From the NCBI RefSeq assembly GCF_038443385.1, contig NZ_CP151726.1:2728001-2792000 (forward strand): a DNA stretch of 64,000 nucleotides. The letters are read 5' to 3'. The translations under genes and the position numbers were made by a program. Origin of the DNA: Stieleria varia (lineage in GTDB: Bacteria; Planctomycetota; Planctomycetia; Pirellulales; Pirellulaceae). Below, one piece after another: positions 1-8,925 of this stretch (position 1 is its first letter; each line of letters opens with the position of its first letter). The notes beneath the pieces were generated by a model that was given only the letters and a program-made list of their open reading frames with translations, did not search any database and was not told the DNA's origin.

Positions 1-197
1 TCCTGCTGACGGTGGATCTCGTCGACCTTACTGCCTAAGACTTCAGGCACCATCACTCCGCCGCCGGGCATGGGTACGCTGCATCCGATCGAGATCAACG
101 TGGCGATTGAAAGGATCAACGCGATGGATTGCTTCGTGCAGGTGGCGATGGGCTCCGAATCAGATCCGTTGTCACTGCAAAGGATGAGTTTCTTCAC
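1..197 (-). CDS. Partial lipoprotein gene coupled to the secretin
   Basis: The reading frame starts at a GTG that overlaps the TGA of the secretin gene (GTGA, 194-197) and stays open to the left edge, giving 65 residues without a stop. The product begins with a Lys-Lys pair. A short polar stretch is followed by a hydrophobic segment (IALILSIATLISIGC) whose end, ISIGC, looks like a lipobox, so a lipid-anchored envelope protein is likely. The 4-bp overlap implies translational coupling to the secretin, so it may be a pilus-secretion accessory lipoprotein. That role is inferred from position only, and the family is not recognisable from this fragment. The extra polar residues before the hydrophobic core are unusual for a lipoprotein signal, so an internal start is possible, but there is no ATG before the core. 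Confidence 0.6.
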   Translation of the reverse strand, partial: MKKLILCSDNGSDSEPIATCTKQSIALILSIATLISIGCSVPMPGGGVMVPEVLGSKVDEIHRQQ

Positions 198-1834
198 TTG
201 GACAGCCCACATTCGCCTGAGAAATAGGTTTCTTGCAGTGCCAAGGTGCTCTTTGCTCCTCGCAGGACACCATGAGAAAGCCCTGGTGCATGGAGGCCTT
301 TGTGCTGCGCCGTGATGACCGGCCAAACGGTGCTGCGATGGTGGAACCCGTCGTAGCCTTCGATGAGATGACGAACAAAGAAATCAGTGTTGGTCGGATC
401 GGTCACTTCCATGCCGGGCAGGAACAGGGGAACTTGCTCCGCCTCCAATGGGTGCACCAACTGTGGACTGACCAACACCACGAGTTCCGTTTCGAAACGA
501 GACGTGGTGCGTTTTGAAAAGAGTTGTCCTGCCAGGGGAATGTCGCCCAGGATTGGAATCTTGCTTCGCTGGCCGCCTTGCTCCTCCTGGATCAGTCCCG
601 CGATCGCCAACCACTGACCTTCGCGTAGATCAACCGTTGTGGTCACGCTGCGGCGGTTCAGTCCCGGAATTCCGCCAACCGTCGCATCCGAATTGAGAGT
701 GCTGAAGGATGGTGACACCTCCAATCGGACGAGGTCTTTGTCGAGCACCGTGGGCGTGAAGTCGAGTTCGGTGCCGAATCCTCGAAACGTGGTCGACGCG
801 GCACCGACACCGCCAATGCCGACCGTGGTGGGAACTGCAAACTCACCACCGGCGAGGAATTGAGCCGGTTTTCCGCTCAAGGTCACGAGGGTCGGCTCGG
901 CAAGGATCTTGCCGTAGCCGTGCGTTTGAACGGCGCCCAGAAAGAACTCGACGTCGCCGTCATTCATGATGACCGAAAGGATACCGCCGCTGGTCAATGA
1001 ACTGCTCATTTCCAGCGAGTCAAAGATCGTCGAGAGCTTTGCACCTGCGCCGCGACTGGAGCTGCGAACCAATTCGGCCACACGGACTTTCAGCATCACC
1101 TGCTGTTCACCAGCGACGTGCAACAGGTTGATGAAACTATCCGAATCCACGTCATCGAATTCGTAGTCACCATTGGCGTTGTCGATCCCGGCATCCCAAT
1201 CGCGTCCGCGATCGAAGTCTCTGCGGGGCAGGTTGTTGTCGTCACCCAGCAGACGCATGATCTCAGCGGCTTCCTTGGCATCGCGGGCTTGTCCACGCAC
1301 GATGACCTTGTCGTCAACGGGAAACAGAAAGATTTGACTGTCGGGAAACAGTTCGTTGATCCTGGATTGCAAGGATTTGTAACGAGCCTCTCGTCGTCGA
1401 TGCTCCTGCTGAGCATTGTCGACTTCGACGTAATACCGCAACACCTTGGGGCCTTCGCCGGGAACATCAAACCAGAACGTGATGGTGGTCTCACCAACGG
1501 TCTTTCCGATGATCTCGATCTCATCATTGTCGAAGAGATGCAAGTCAACGATCTCGGGGTTTGCGATCGCGGTTCGGTTCACGGGCACCTTGGTTCGAAT
1601 GATCTTAGACTGCGAGGGTTCGACTCTCAGCAGCAACTCAGGCTCGTAGATCTGATCGATCAGTGAGCGTTCCTTTTCGATCGATCGCGTCGACGGATTT
1701 TCCAGCGGTCCGGTTTTGTCTGCGGCCGGCCGATCCCCCAAAATTTGCGCATCGACCGGGCAAGCCATGAACGTGATGAACACGATCAAGACCGCACAAA
1801 GAGCTGCGGGACAGGGGGTGGCAGTAGGCAGCAT
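194..1834 (-). CDS. Type II/IV-type secretin, Flp/Tad pilus CpaC/RcpA-like
   Basis: This is a 546-residue outer-membrane secretin of the CpaC/RcpA kind, expected to form the outer-membrane pore for a Flp/Tad pilus. The start is taken at ATG 1834, where a signal peptide ends near PVDA-QILG. The upstream in-frame TTG at 1846 is less likely. Next comes the pilus N-terminal domain (RVEPSQSKIIRTKVPV... to FWFDVPGEG), which matches the domain that precedes secretins in CpaC proteins, then a BON-like segment (INELFPDSQIFLFPVDDKV). The C-terminal secretin core includes AEPTLVTLSGKPAQFLAGG, GTELDFTPTVLDKD and GDIPLAGQLFSKRTT. The tail after the core (about 70 residues) is not recognised. It overlaps the downstream lipoprotein gene by 4 bp. 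Other tad genes would be expected to the left, outside the window. Confidence 0.88.
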   Translation of the reverse strand: MLPTATPCPAALCAVLIVFITFMACPVDAQILGDRPAADKTGPLENPSTRSIEKERSLIDQIYEPELLLRVEPSQSKIIRTKVPVNRTAIANPEIVDLHLFDNDEIEIIGKTVGETTITFWFDVPGEGPKVLRYYVEVDNAQQEHRRREARYKSLQSRINELFPDSQIFLFPVDDKVIVRGQARDAKEAAEIMRLLGDDNNLPRRDFDRGRDWDAGIDNANGDYEFDDVDSDSFINLLHVAGEQQVMLKVRVAELVRSSSRGAGAKLSTIFDSLEMSSSLTSGGILSVIMNDGDVEFFLGAVQTHGYGKILAEPTLVTLSGKPAQFLAGGEFAVPTTVGIGGVGAASTTFRGFGTELDFTPTVLDKDLVRLEVSPSFSTLNSDATVGGIPGLNRRSVTTTVDLREGQWLAIAGLIQEEQGGQRSKIPILGDIPLAGQLFSKRTTSRFETELVVLVSPQLVHPLEAEQVPLFLPGMEVTDPTNTDFFVRHLIEGYDGFHHRSTVWPVITAQHKGLHAPGLSHGVLRGAKSTLALQETYFSGECGLSK

Positions 1835-2030
1835 GTTGAATTGCAAGGGTTGTCTTTTCCGCAGTTCACCGATTCAGGCGTATGCGTCCATTAAGCAATT
1901 CGGCTGCCGGGAGGAAACCCCAAAACCGGTCAGGCAAGCTGTGTCGAGCGTAGCGACGCCCTGCGGGTTGTCGGCCGCTGGATGCCGACAACAAAATAAA
2001 CACGGCTCTGGAAAGCAAGGAAAGAAGGAC

Positions 2031-2645
2031 ATGGATCGGCAAACCACACGAGCACACCAACGAAGATTTGCAAGCAAAGCGTGGTGGAACGTGTTTGCTG
2101 TGATTGGACTTGCCCTCGCATGGTCGGGCGGCTCGGTCAAGGATGCATTCTCCGACGACGCGTGCGACTCGCAAGAATCAGAGTGCCGTCGTTGTTCCGT
2201 TCTCGATCGATTCGGGGCATCGTCTACGCTGGTTCCAACGGGTGATTTGGCCCCACGAATCCCGCACGACAGTTTTCAAATCTACTACTACGACCGCCCC
2301 TATTCGCCACTGCATGTCGGTGAGCATTGGACGGGGGCTGGGAAAGCCGGAGAACCTCACCAGCCCTACAACACCGATCACTTCAGGGACATCTACGAAT
2401 CGGTTGAGCGGGAGTTCATGACGAATGGGCTCACGACGAATGGGCTCACAACGAATGGGCTCACAACGAATGGGCTCACAACGAATGGGCTCACGACGAA
2501 TGGTGAGGATGGCATGCAAGACCAGGTGCGTGAGGTTGTCACGAGAGACAAGTCGCTGGAGTATGTCGACTGGCGAGCGTATCGACGTGTCCGGCTGATC
2601 TGGGATGCCGAGTCGGGGGCTGTGACGGAGGGGGCGTCACGCTAA
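2031..2645 (+). CDS. Secreted/membrane-anchored protein with TNGLT pentapeptide repeat
   Basis: The gene encodes 204 residues and is not a recognised family. The start at ATG 2031 follows a good Shine-Dalgarno (aaggaaagaagg); the frame is open further upstream but would run across the secretin promoter. A basic N-terminus (MDRQTTRAHQRR) precedes a hydrophobic segment (WWNVFAVIGLALAWSGGS), so it is exported or anchored. The middle has a Cys cluster (CDSQESECRRCS) and an aromatic stretch (FQIYYYDRPYSP). The pentapeptide TNGLT is repeated five times plus a partial sixth. The gene diverges from the secretin across about 200 bp, which fits, but does not prove, co-regulation. Confidence 0.6.
   Translation: MDRQTTRAHQRRFASKAWWNVFAVIGLALAWSGGSVKDAFSDDACDSQESECRRCSVLDRFGASSTLVPTGDLAPRIPHDSFQIYYYDRPYSPLHVGEHWTGAGKAGEPHQPYNTDHFRDIYESVEREFMTNGLTTNGLTTNGLTTNGLTTNGLTTNGEDGMQDQVREVVTRDKSLEYVDWRAYRRVRLIWDAESGAVTEGASR
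2421..2504 (+). repeat. 15-bp in-frame tandem repeat (TNGLT)
   Basis: A 15-bp unit (acgaatgggctcacr) is repeated five times with a truncated sixth copy. Units differ only at one silent position (cacg versus caac). The unit length is a multiple of three, so copy-number change by slippage keeps the frame open. Confidence 0.92.
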
Positions 2646-2668
2646 GTAAGGCTTTGTCCGTGGTTGGT

Positions 2669-2719
2669 GAATTTCGCCAGACGGCCGAGGCGGAGGGAAT
2701 CCTGGCGGATCCCATTACG
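2669..2719. repeat. Copy of GAATTCTGGCGAATCC-type palindromic repeat
   Basis: This is an imperfect inverted repeat: gaatttcgccag at 2669-2680 and ggaatcctggcggatccc ending in attacg at 2719. Related copies lie at 10770-10824 (two in tandem) and 17206-17271. It sits between the convergent TNGLT-protein and kinase genes, where it could serve as a bidirectional terminator-like hairpin. No T-tract is visible. Confidence 0.65.
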
Positions 2720-2890
2720 CAGCAGAGGACGGGGTTGCGACACCGGTCCTTTTGTTGGGACGACAGAGAGCGAAAGCGTATGGGGGCAACACACGCTGAG
2801 GCTCAAAAAGGTTGTCACGCAGGGGCAATGCGTCGGTATCGAGCAACCCGTCAATGAGTACATGCGATGATTCATCCAAGAATGCGCATC

Positions 2891-5872
2891 TCACTGCGGT
2901 GTTTTACTCAAAAACTCGCCGATGGGCCGCTGGTTCAGCATTCGCAAGTTTGGGAATGACGCGATCCACTCGCGGTCGCGACTTTCCTCGTAGTCCATCT
3001 CCAATTCCTCCAGCGGGAACTCGCTGATGATGTCGCGGTCGGAGATATCGGTCCCGTTGATCGACAGGTTCTTGATCGGCATACCGGCAACGGGACTGAG
3101 GTCGGTGACCTTTGAATCGTTGAGTGTCAGTTTTTCAAGCGACATGCCCCGCAGAGGCGAAAGGTCCTCCACGGGAGTGCCAGCGATCAAGAGTTCGCGA
3201 AGAGGCATGTTTGATAGCGGCGACAGATCGTGGACTTCGGTGCTGTTGAGTACCAGGACTTCCAAGGGCATTCCCGCCAACGGTGAAAGGTCTTTCGTCG
3301 AACTGCAGCCACAATTCAAATGCGTCAGCGACAATCCTTTCAGTGGCGAAAGGTCGCCTGCGGAATCTTTCAGATGACGATCCCAGCTCCAAAGCCACAG
3401 TTGCTTGAGTTGCGTGTCCCTCAGAGCCGCTAAATTGGTGACTTGGCAACCAAAGAGGTAGACAGTGTGCAGCTTCTTGAGATTGGCAATGAACTCCACG
3501 TCGACGGGAGTCCTGTAGTCGCCGATGATAGACAAGGACTCCAGGTCCTTTAAATCGCCGATTGCCTCGTAAGTTTCCAGTGGCTCTGTTTCGAAATAAA
3601 TGACCCTACCCTCACGAACGGTAAAGCGACAGCTTGGGAGATTGCACTTTGGATTCTGCTTGACCAGATTTCGCAACATCCTCTCGATCAGACTGCTGCG
3701 TCCTAAAGAAATTCCTCCCATCAATACATGGGGAGCACGGATTTTGGCTCCGTCCTCAACGGAAGACAGATGGTCCGGAACATCGTGACGTAGGTTGACG
3801 TGCGGGAATTGTTCCCTCAGGGATTGATCACGTGCCGGATCAACCGCAATTCGGAGTTCTTTCAAATTTGGCATCTGTTTCAACACGGAAAAATCAGTCA
3901 CCAATGTGTGATCCAGACGCAAGATTTCGATCGGCGACCCCGCCAGTGGACTCAGGTCCGAAACTCTGGAGCCACCCAATTCAAGGATTTTCAGCGGCAT
4001 TCCCTTCAGAGGCGTCAAGTCCGAGACGTCGGTACAGGTGAGCAGGAGTTCCTGAAGTGGCGCGCCGGCAAGCGGCGTCAAGTCTTCGGCAAGCGTCAGA
4101 TTGAGGCACAAGAATTCCAAAGGCATGCCACGCAATGGCGATAGATCGCTCACCAAGCTGTTACCGCAATTGAGTCTCTGCAGCGGCATGCCCTGCAGTG
4201 GAGACATATCGCCCAGGGCAGGGATGCCATATGCATTCCAGCTCCACATGGACAGATCTCGCAGCGGCAATCCCTTCAGTGGTTGCAGGGTCGTGATCTG
4301 CAAGCCGTCCATTTTGAGCGATTGCAACTCCCGCATTCCGGACGCGAAGCCCAGTGAAAAGGAATGGGTCGAACCACCGGACCTGATTCCCAGATGAGTC
4401 AAGTCGGTCAAGCCCGCTAGTGGCGAACAATCCAGAGGCCGTATGAGGTCAAGACCCGTGAGGCGATTGTCGGTAAATCCCGAGTGAATCTGGTCGATTC
4501 GATACCCTGTGTTTTGTTTCTGAACCTCAGCAATGAATCGCTCCAATTGTACCTTGCCCTGTGGATCAGGCGATTCAGAGCGTTCCTCTGGTCCGACCGC
4601 CGATTCTGGCGTCGTCGAGTGGAGGACACTCAAAGACCCAACTGTCTCGCGTGAGGAGGCAGCGAAAGGATTGGTTGACTTTGTGACACCAAGCACGACT
4701 GCGGCCACGATCGCAAGCGTCACCGAGGCGCGCAGCCAAAATGCGTTGCGGCCGGAGTTCTGTGAAATCGTCTGATTGGAATGACACGCATTCAACGCAT
4801 CAATGACTTCACCGGGCGATTGCAGTCGCATCGCAGGATTTTTTTGGATCAGCTGGTCGATCACGGACGCAAGCGCTGCTGGAACGTGCGGGTTGAGATT
4901 GGTAAGGATCTCCGGCTTTCCCTCCGTAACTCGCCTCAGAATGGACAGTGCGTTGCGGGCATGGAATGGCGAACGACCTGAGCACATCGCATGCAGCACG
5001 CATCCCAAGCTGAACAGGTCGGTCAAATGATCGACCTTGCCCCCGGTTGCTTGTTCCGGTGACATAAAGGACGGCGTTCCGGCAATCGGGCCACTGCGCA
5101 AAGGCGATTCCTGATCGTTGGTGATCGCGAGACCAAAATCGGTGACCTTCACCCGACCCTCATGGTCGTCCTGCAGCAGGATGTTCGCGGGTTTGATGTC
5201 GCGATGGATCACACCACGGGCAAACGCAGCGCCGAGCGCCAACGCGATCTGCTTGCCAATGCGAATCACGTCCACTGTCGGCAACGGTGATTCGTCATCG
5301 ATGGCTTGTTGCAGGTTTCGGCCCTCGATGTACTCCATCACCAAAAAAGCAACCGGCGATTCCTCGACCGCATAGATCTGCACGATGTTGTCATGTCGAA
5401 CGCTTGCGACCGAGCGTGCTTCGTGAAGGAAACGGGTGCGAGCGTCGGTGCACTTGGCCAGACGCGGATGTAAGATCTTGATCGCGACGATCCGCTGCAG
5501 TTTTTCATCCAACGCTTTGACGACAACGCCAAATCCGCCGTGGCCGATCGGTTCCAACAGCTTGTAATGCAACAGATGCCCCAGTTGGCCGTCCTCGCCA
5601 TCAGCGTTCTCGTCGACACGGTCGCATACCTGTTGCAACAACTCTCGAGTGGAGAGCGATTCGGTATCGTCGTCGAGAGACGAGTACAGCGTCCCGAGAA
5701 TGCTGTGGGGATGGCGATCGAACATCGTGTCGCCGGAATCATCAAACCGCAGCAGTCGTTGAACGCGTGAGAGCAAATTGTTGTCGCCACCGGTCGCCTG
5801 CTGCAAATACTTGCTGCGTTGGTCAGGGTCGCGAAGATCACGTGCCTCCACAAAGATCTGGAGTTCGTTCAT
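2891..5872 (-). CDS. Ser/Thr protein kinase with transmembrane segment and leucine-rich repeats
   Basis: This is a 993-residue transmembrane Hanks-type kinase. Residues 1-60 form the helical region seen before planctomycete kinases (IFVEARDLRDPDQR). The kinase domain spans about 104-365, with the glycine loop GHGGFG (110-115), catalytic Lys in VAIK (132), HRD (223-225), DFG (245-247) and SPEQ (271-274); all key residues are present. A hydrophobic segment at 381-396 is the predicted membrane span. The rest, about 430-980, is leucine-rich repeats of the DLSPLxGMPLxxL type. They fall into two blocks, each opening with a related helical segment (LERFIAEVQKQN and IERMLRNLVKQN), which suggests duplication of the sensor half. 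The ATG overlaps the ECF sigma stop by 4 bp, so the two are co-translated and probably work in one pathway. Confidence 0.93.
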   Translation of the reverse strand: MNELQIFVEARDLRDPDQRSKYLQQATGGDNNLLSRVQRLLRFDDSGDTMFDRHPHSILGTLYSSLDDDTESLSTRELLQQVCDRVDENADGEDGQLGHLLHYKLLEPIGHGGFGVVVKALDEKLQRIVAIKILHPRLAKCTDARTRFLHEARSVASVRHDNIVQIYAVEESPVAFLVMEYIEGRNLQQAIDDESPLPTVDVIRIGKQIALALGAAFARGVIHRDIKPANILLQDDHEGRVKVTDFGLAITNDQESPLRSGPIAGTPSFMSPEQATGGKVDHLTDLFSLGCVLHAMCSGRSPFHARNALSILRRVTEGKPEILTNLNPHVPAALASVIDQLIQKNPAMRLQSPGEVIDALNACHSNQTISQNSGRNAFWLRASVTLAIVAAVVLGVTKSTNPFAASSRETVGSLSVLHSTTPESAVGPEERSESPDPQGKVQLERFIAEVQKQNTGYRIDQIHSGFTDNRLTGLDLIRPLDCSPLAGLTDLTHLGIRSGGSTHSFSLGFASGMRELQSLKMDGLQITTLQPLKGLPLRDLSMWSWNAYGIPALGDMSPLQGMPLQRLNCGNSLVSDLSPLRGMPLEFLCLNLTLAEDLTPLAGAPLQELLLTCTDVSDLTPLKGMPLKILELGGSRVSDLSPLAGSPIEILRLDHTLVTDFSVLKQMPNLKELRIAVDPARDQSLREQFPHVNLRHDVPDHLSSVEDGAKIRAPHVLMGGISLGRSSLIERMLRNLVKQNPKCNLPSCRFTVREGRVIYFETEPLETYEAIGDLKDLESLSIIGDYRTPVDVEFIANLKKLHTVYLFGCQVTNLAALRDTQLKQLWLWSWDRHLKDSAGDLSPLKGLSLTHLNCGCSSTKDLSPLAGMPLEVLVLNSTEVHDLSPLSNMPLRELLIAGTPVEDLSPLRGMSLEKLTLNDSKVTDLSPVAGMPIKNLSINGTDISDRDIISEFPLEELEMDYEESRDREWIASFPNLRMLNQRPIGEFLSKTPQ

Positions 5873-6513
5873 GACGCCCTGTTTTTGCGTTCGAACGTGT
5901 CCTGTTCGTCGTCAGCGTCGGTCATCTCCGCCAACAACCAAGCCTTTGCATAAGCCCAGTACCCGTCCGCGGTACGGCGGCCGATGCCGAGTTCCTCTGC
6001 TGCTTCTCGCAACGTCAAGCCCGCAAAAAAACGCAGTCGAACCAGTTCGGCGATCTGTGGCTCGGCGGTCTCCAGTGCCGTCATCGCGTCGTCCAACGCG
6101 ATCAATTGGCCGGCCATTTCCGGCGCGCTGATTTCGTTGGGGTCGATCAAGATTCGGCTGATGTCGCCGCCACGTTTGACTCGAGTCTTGCGACGCGCGG
6201 CGTCGACGAGGATTTGACGCATCGCATTGGCGGCGGCGGCGAAGAAGTGTCGGCGCCCCTCCCACTGTCGTGGTGAGGACGATCGCTCGGAGTCCTTCTC
6301 AGTGTCCCTATCGGTGTCAGCTCGACGAAAGACACGCAAGTAGACTTCGTTGACCAACGCGCTGGGTTGCAGAGTGTTGCCCGATTTTTCACGAGCCAAC
6401 CATTGCGATGCCATGGCCCGCAAGTCCGCGTAGACACGCTCGAACAACCGGTTCTTTGCCTCTGGATCTCCCAGTTCGGCGGCGTGCAAGAGTTCAGTAA
6501 TCTGTTCGGCCAT
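5869..6513 (-). CDS. ECF-type sigma-70 family sigma factor
   Basis: A 214-residue sigma factor of the planctomycete ECF group often found beside Ser/Thr kinases. ATG 6513 (MAEQITELLHAA) is used because a GGGAG-type ribosome site precedes it. Region 2 is visible around AKNRLFERVYADLRAMA to RQILVDAARRKTRVKRGG. Region 4, with a helix-turn-helix, is at LVRLRFFAGLTLREAAEELG. There is no anti-sigma gene next door. The coupled kinase gene (TGA/ATG overlap) is the likely regulator, by analogy with known ECF-kinase pairs. An acidic linker between regions 2.2 and 2.4 (DTDRDTEKDSERSS) is longer than usual. Confidence 0.9.
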   Translation of the reverse strand: MAEQITELLHAAELGDPEAKNRLFERVYADLRAMASQWLAREKSGNTLQPSALVNEVYLRVFRRADTDRDTEKDSERSSSPRQWEGRRHFFAAAANAMRQILVDAARRKTRVKRGGDISRILIDPNEISAPEMAGQLIALDDAMTALETAEPQIAELVRLRFFAGLTLREAAEELGIGRRTADGYWAYAKAWLLAEMTDADDEQDTFERKNRAS

Positions 6514-6654
6514 CGTTCCATCACTCCCGAACCCAGACAAGCAACCCCATGTAGTCGAACTGAGTATATCGGATTGCCGGAGTTCAACCCAATAGGGGCT
6601 TAGGTTCAGATTCCATGAATTACGCACGAAGTCGTAGGTTCGGCAGGAATGCTA

Positions 6655-7848
6655 TCATTTGGTGATGACGGCGTATCGTTTTTCGCCGGCGCGACCGATC
6701 CAGAGGGTGACGGGCTCATCACCGCACTGACGGTATCGTTTTTCGAGTTCGTTGGGGTTGTGGTCGACGCCGCGAGTCTTGACACGTCGTGGATACGCTT
6801 TGCGGGCACGCAATTCCCGACGAAGTTTTCGATCGTCGCAGGACCCCGACCAGACCACCGATTCGCAAATCACGCCGGGGTGAGCGATCGGATCGCCGCT
6901 GGTCAGAAAACCAGACGGGGCACCCAATGACGCCGCCCCGTGATCTCCGGCGAAGCATTCGGTCAGCCCCGCGGCGCGAATCGCCGGGTCGATGTCCAGC
7001 ATGAAGGCCAACGGTTGCTTGACGCTGCTGATTCGCGTGGCCGGCACTCCGCTGTACACCGATGACTGGCCATCCCGGCTGAGCATCACTGCGGACCGCG
7101 GCATCACTGCGGAACGGGTCTCCCCATTCATCGAGATGCCAAGATCGCTGGCGGCCAAGTCGATCGACTGACCGCAGACCAACGTTTGTTCGCGAACGCT
7201 GAGGGCCAGTGAAATCCAAATCCGGAGCATAGGGATCGGAGACTCGATTTCGGCCGCCGGCGCGACCTTGATCAAAGCGGCCGGCTGTCGACCGACCAAT
7301 GCAAAGACATCGTCGATGGGCGGCAGGTATCCCGCAGCGTGGGTCATTCGTTTTTCGTTGGGGCGTCGATCGGGGTCGATGTGGATCGCGGCCGATGTCG
7401 GGATGTCCTGTTGCAGCACGTCTGCACAACGCACGGTGCTATTCACCCCACGCAGCCTCAGGTTGGCTTCGCACATGTCCGCCATCGTGGGGTCGCAATC
7501 GATCGCGACCAAGTCACCTTGCCGCGACAACCAAACACCGTCACCGCCGATACCGGAGCAAAGGTCAAAGACTTCGCCCATGGGCATCCAACGCGATTTT
7601 TGCTGGGCGACTTGCCAGGGCGTGGCTTGCTGCAGTGATCTTTCCGTGCACCACCAAATTCCCGCGCCCAGTTTCGCGACGGCTTTGGCCTGCAGTCCCA
7701 ACAGAGCGACGACGTGTCCGGCGCACTGGCCGTTGAGTTCGGAACGAATGAACGGCATCAACTGATCGATGCTGCCGCCGGTTTCCAGGCACTGTGACAA
7801 GACCTGCTCACACCGCAGTTGATCGGCGGCGGACAAAACGATTGGCAC
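6655..7848 (-). CDS. Class I SAM-dependent methyltransferase with THUMP-like domain
   Basis: This 397-residue protein has a Rossmann-type SAM-binding motif, VFDLCSGIGGDG (about 93-104), followed by the acidic loop AIDCDPTMADMCEANLRL and motif IV in IHIDPDRRP. The C-terminal part (PSGFLTSGDPI to the end) resembles the THUMP-like domain found with such methyltransferases. The combination suggests nucleic-acid, probably RNA, methylation; the target base is unknown. It is transcribed separately from the ECF gene (140 bp gap) and diverges from the secreted protein at 8070. Family assignment is by motif recognition only. Confidence 0.85.
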   Translation of the reverse strand: MPIVLSAADQLRCEQVLSQCLETGGSIDQLMPFIRSELNGQCAGHVVALLGLQAKAVAKLGAGIWWCTERSLQQATPWQVAQQKSRWMPMGEVFDLCSGIGGDGVWLSRQGDLVAIDCDPTMADMCEANLRLRGVNSTVRCADVLQQDIPTSAAIHIDPDRRPNEKRMTHAAGYLPPIDDVFALVGRQPAALIKVAPAAEIESPIPMLRIWISLALSVREQTLVCGQSIDLAASDLGISMNGETRSAVMPRSAVMLSRDGQSSVYSGVPATRISSVKQPLAFMLDIDPAIRAAGLTECFAGDHGAASLGAPSGFLTSGDPIAHPGVICESVVWSGSCDDRKLRRELRARKAYPRRVKTRGVDHNPNELEKRYRQCGDEPVTLWIGRAGEKRYAVITK

Positions 7849-8069
7849 AGTGGGTTTTCCAAAAGGGAAATGAGGTGAGCAGCCTTTCCGCTGCGGCGAC
7901 GCAGTAGAACTGATTCACGAATTATGACGAATACGTCAGAAATGGCGACCACACCGGCACGACGAGATCGTGAAAAGTCGGCAGCGGTCATCAGCCGATC
8001 GAGATCGATGGTGCCGTTCTCTCGATCGGCACCGTCGCAAACCTCCCCCAGTCATGCGAAGCTGATCCG

Positions 8070-8885
8070 ATGATGCCCTCCTATCCCCTGCGTCTGACAG
8101 GACTGTTGGCGATTGCCGCCCTCGGTCCCTATCTCGCGTCTGAAACCGACTTCGGCCGCAGCGGCGTCTCGACGGTATCCAACTTGTTTCGCGGCGACGG
8201 TGATTCGCGGTCGGGGTACACAGCCGGCGGGCCGATCGGTGTGGGCGGTGGTCCTGACTCGTATGCGAATCACGCGCACTATGAAGTCGAGAAGCTACGA
8301 CAAGTGAACTCAGAGCGTTACCGTTACGGGCACGAAACGGCACGTAAGCTTGGAGCAATCAACGCAGATCCGACGGCCGAACCGACCATCATCGGAGCTC
8401 GTGTGGCGGATCTGCGCGAGGTCATGCGGTTCGACATCACGCCGGATTGGGTCATCGCTCGCTTCGCCCGAGTGAGCACGGTGTTGGCGGATTTGCAACT
8501 CAAAGGCATGCGGGTCCCCGTCGTCACGGGAACGCACGCAACGGATTTCGCCGGCACGCTAACGTATTATTTTGACGCCGCAGGAAAATTGCAGCGAATC
8601 TCGCTGCACGGTTTTACCGGTGACCCGAGCCGTTTGGCCCAAGCGATGGTCGGGCACTACCAACTCCAGAGTGAACCGACCCTGGAAGCCGGCGTGTACA
8701 CTCGCCGCTGGAACGGTTCTCCGATTCACCTGCTGCGACTGACACATGCTCCGGTGGTGTACAGTGATGCCGTGCATCATAAATACACGATGTTCCTGGA
8801 GCTCAACCAAATGAATTCCGCGCACGGAATCAGCTTGGAAGCACAGGAGATCGTGACGGCGGACCATCACACAGGTCGCTGGTAG
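8070..8885 (+). CDS. Conserved-looking hypothetical exported protein
   Basis: 271 residues, family not recognised. The N-terminus (MMPSYPLRLTGLLAIAALGPYLA) is a short hydrophobic segment, suggesting export or an anchor. A Gly-rich low-complexity stretch (SGYTAGGPIGVGGGPDSYA) follows. The folded-looking C-terminal two thirds (IGARVADLREVMRFDITP to the end) carries the sequence GTLTYYFDAAGKLQRISLHG, which resembles beta-hairpin repeats but has no catalytic signature I recognise. It may be one of the planctomycete-specific uncharacterised families. The AI-2E-type gene follows 40 bp downstream on the same strand. Confidence 0.65.
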   Translation: MMPSYPLRLTGLLAIAALGPYLASETDFGRSGVSTVSNLFRGDGDSRSGYTAGGPIGVGGGPDSYANHAHYEVEKLRQVNSERYRYGHETARKLGAINADPTAEPTIIGARVADLREVMRFDITPDWVIARFARVSTVLADLQLKGMRVPVVTGTHATDFAGTLTYYFDAAGKLQRISLHGFTGDPSRLAQAMVGHYQLQSEPTLEAGVYTRRWNGSPIHLLRLTHAPVVYSDAVHHKYTMFLELNQMNSAHGISLEAQEIVTADHHTGRW

Positions 8886-8925
8886 ACACAGTCGCTGGTA
8901 GACACACCAAAGCTAAACCGGTCTC

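Noticed and set aside
1716..2030. Upstream extension of the TNGLT-protein frame
   Set aside because: Runs antisense to the secretin start and its promoter; a good ribosome site precedes ATG 2031.
7924..8070. 48-codon frame (MTNTSEMATT...)
   Set aside because: Ends on the start codon of the next gene but is Arg/Ser-rich and lacks a ribosome site; weak evidence only.
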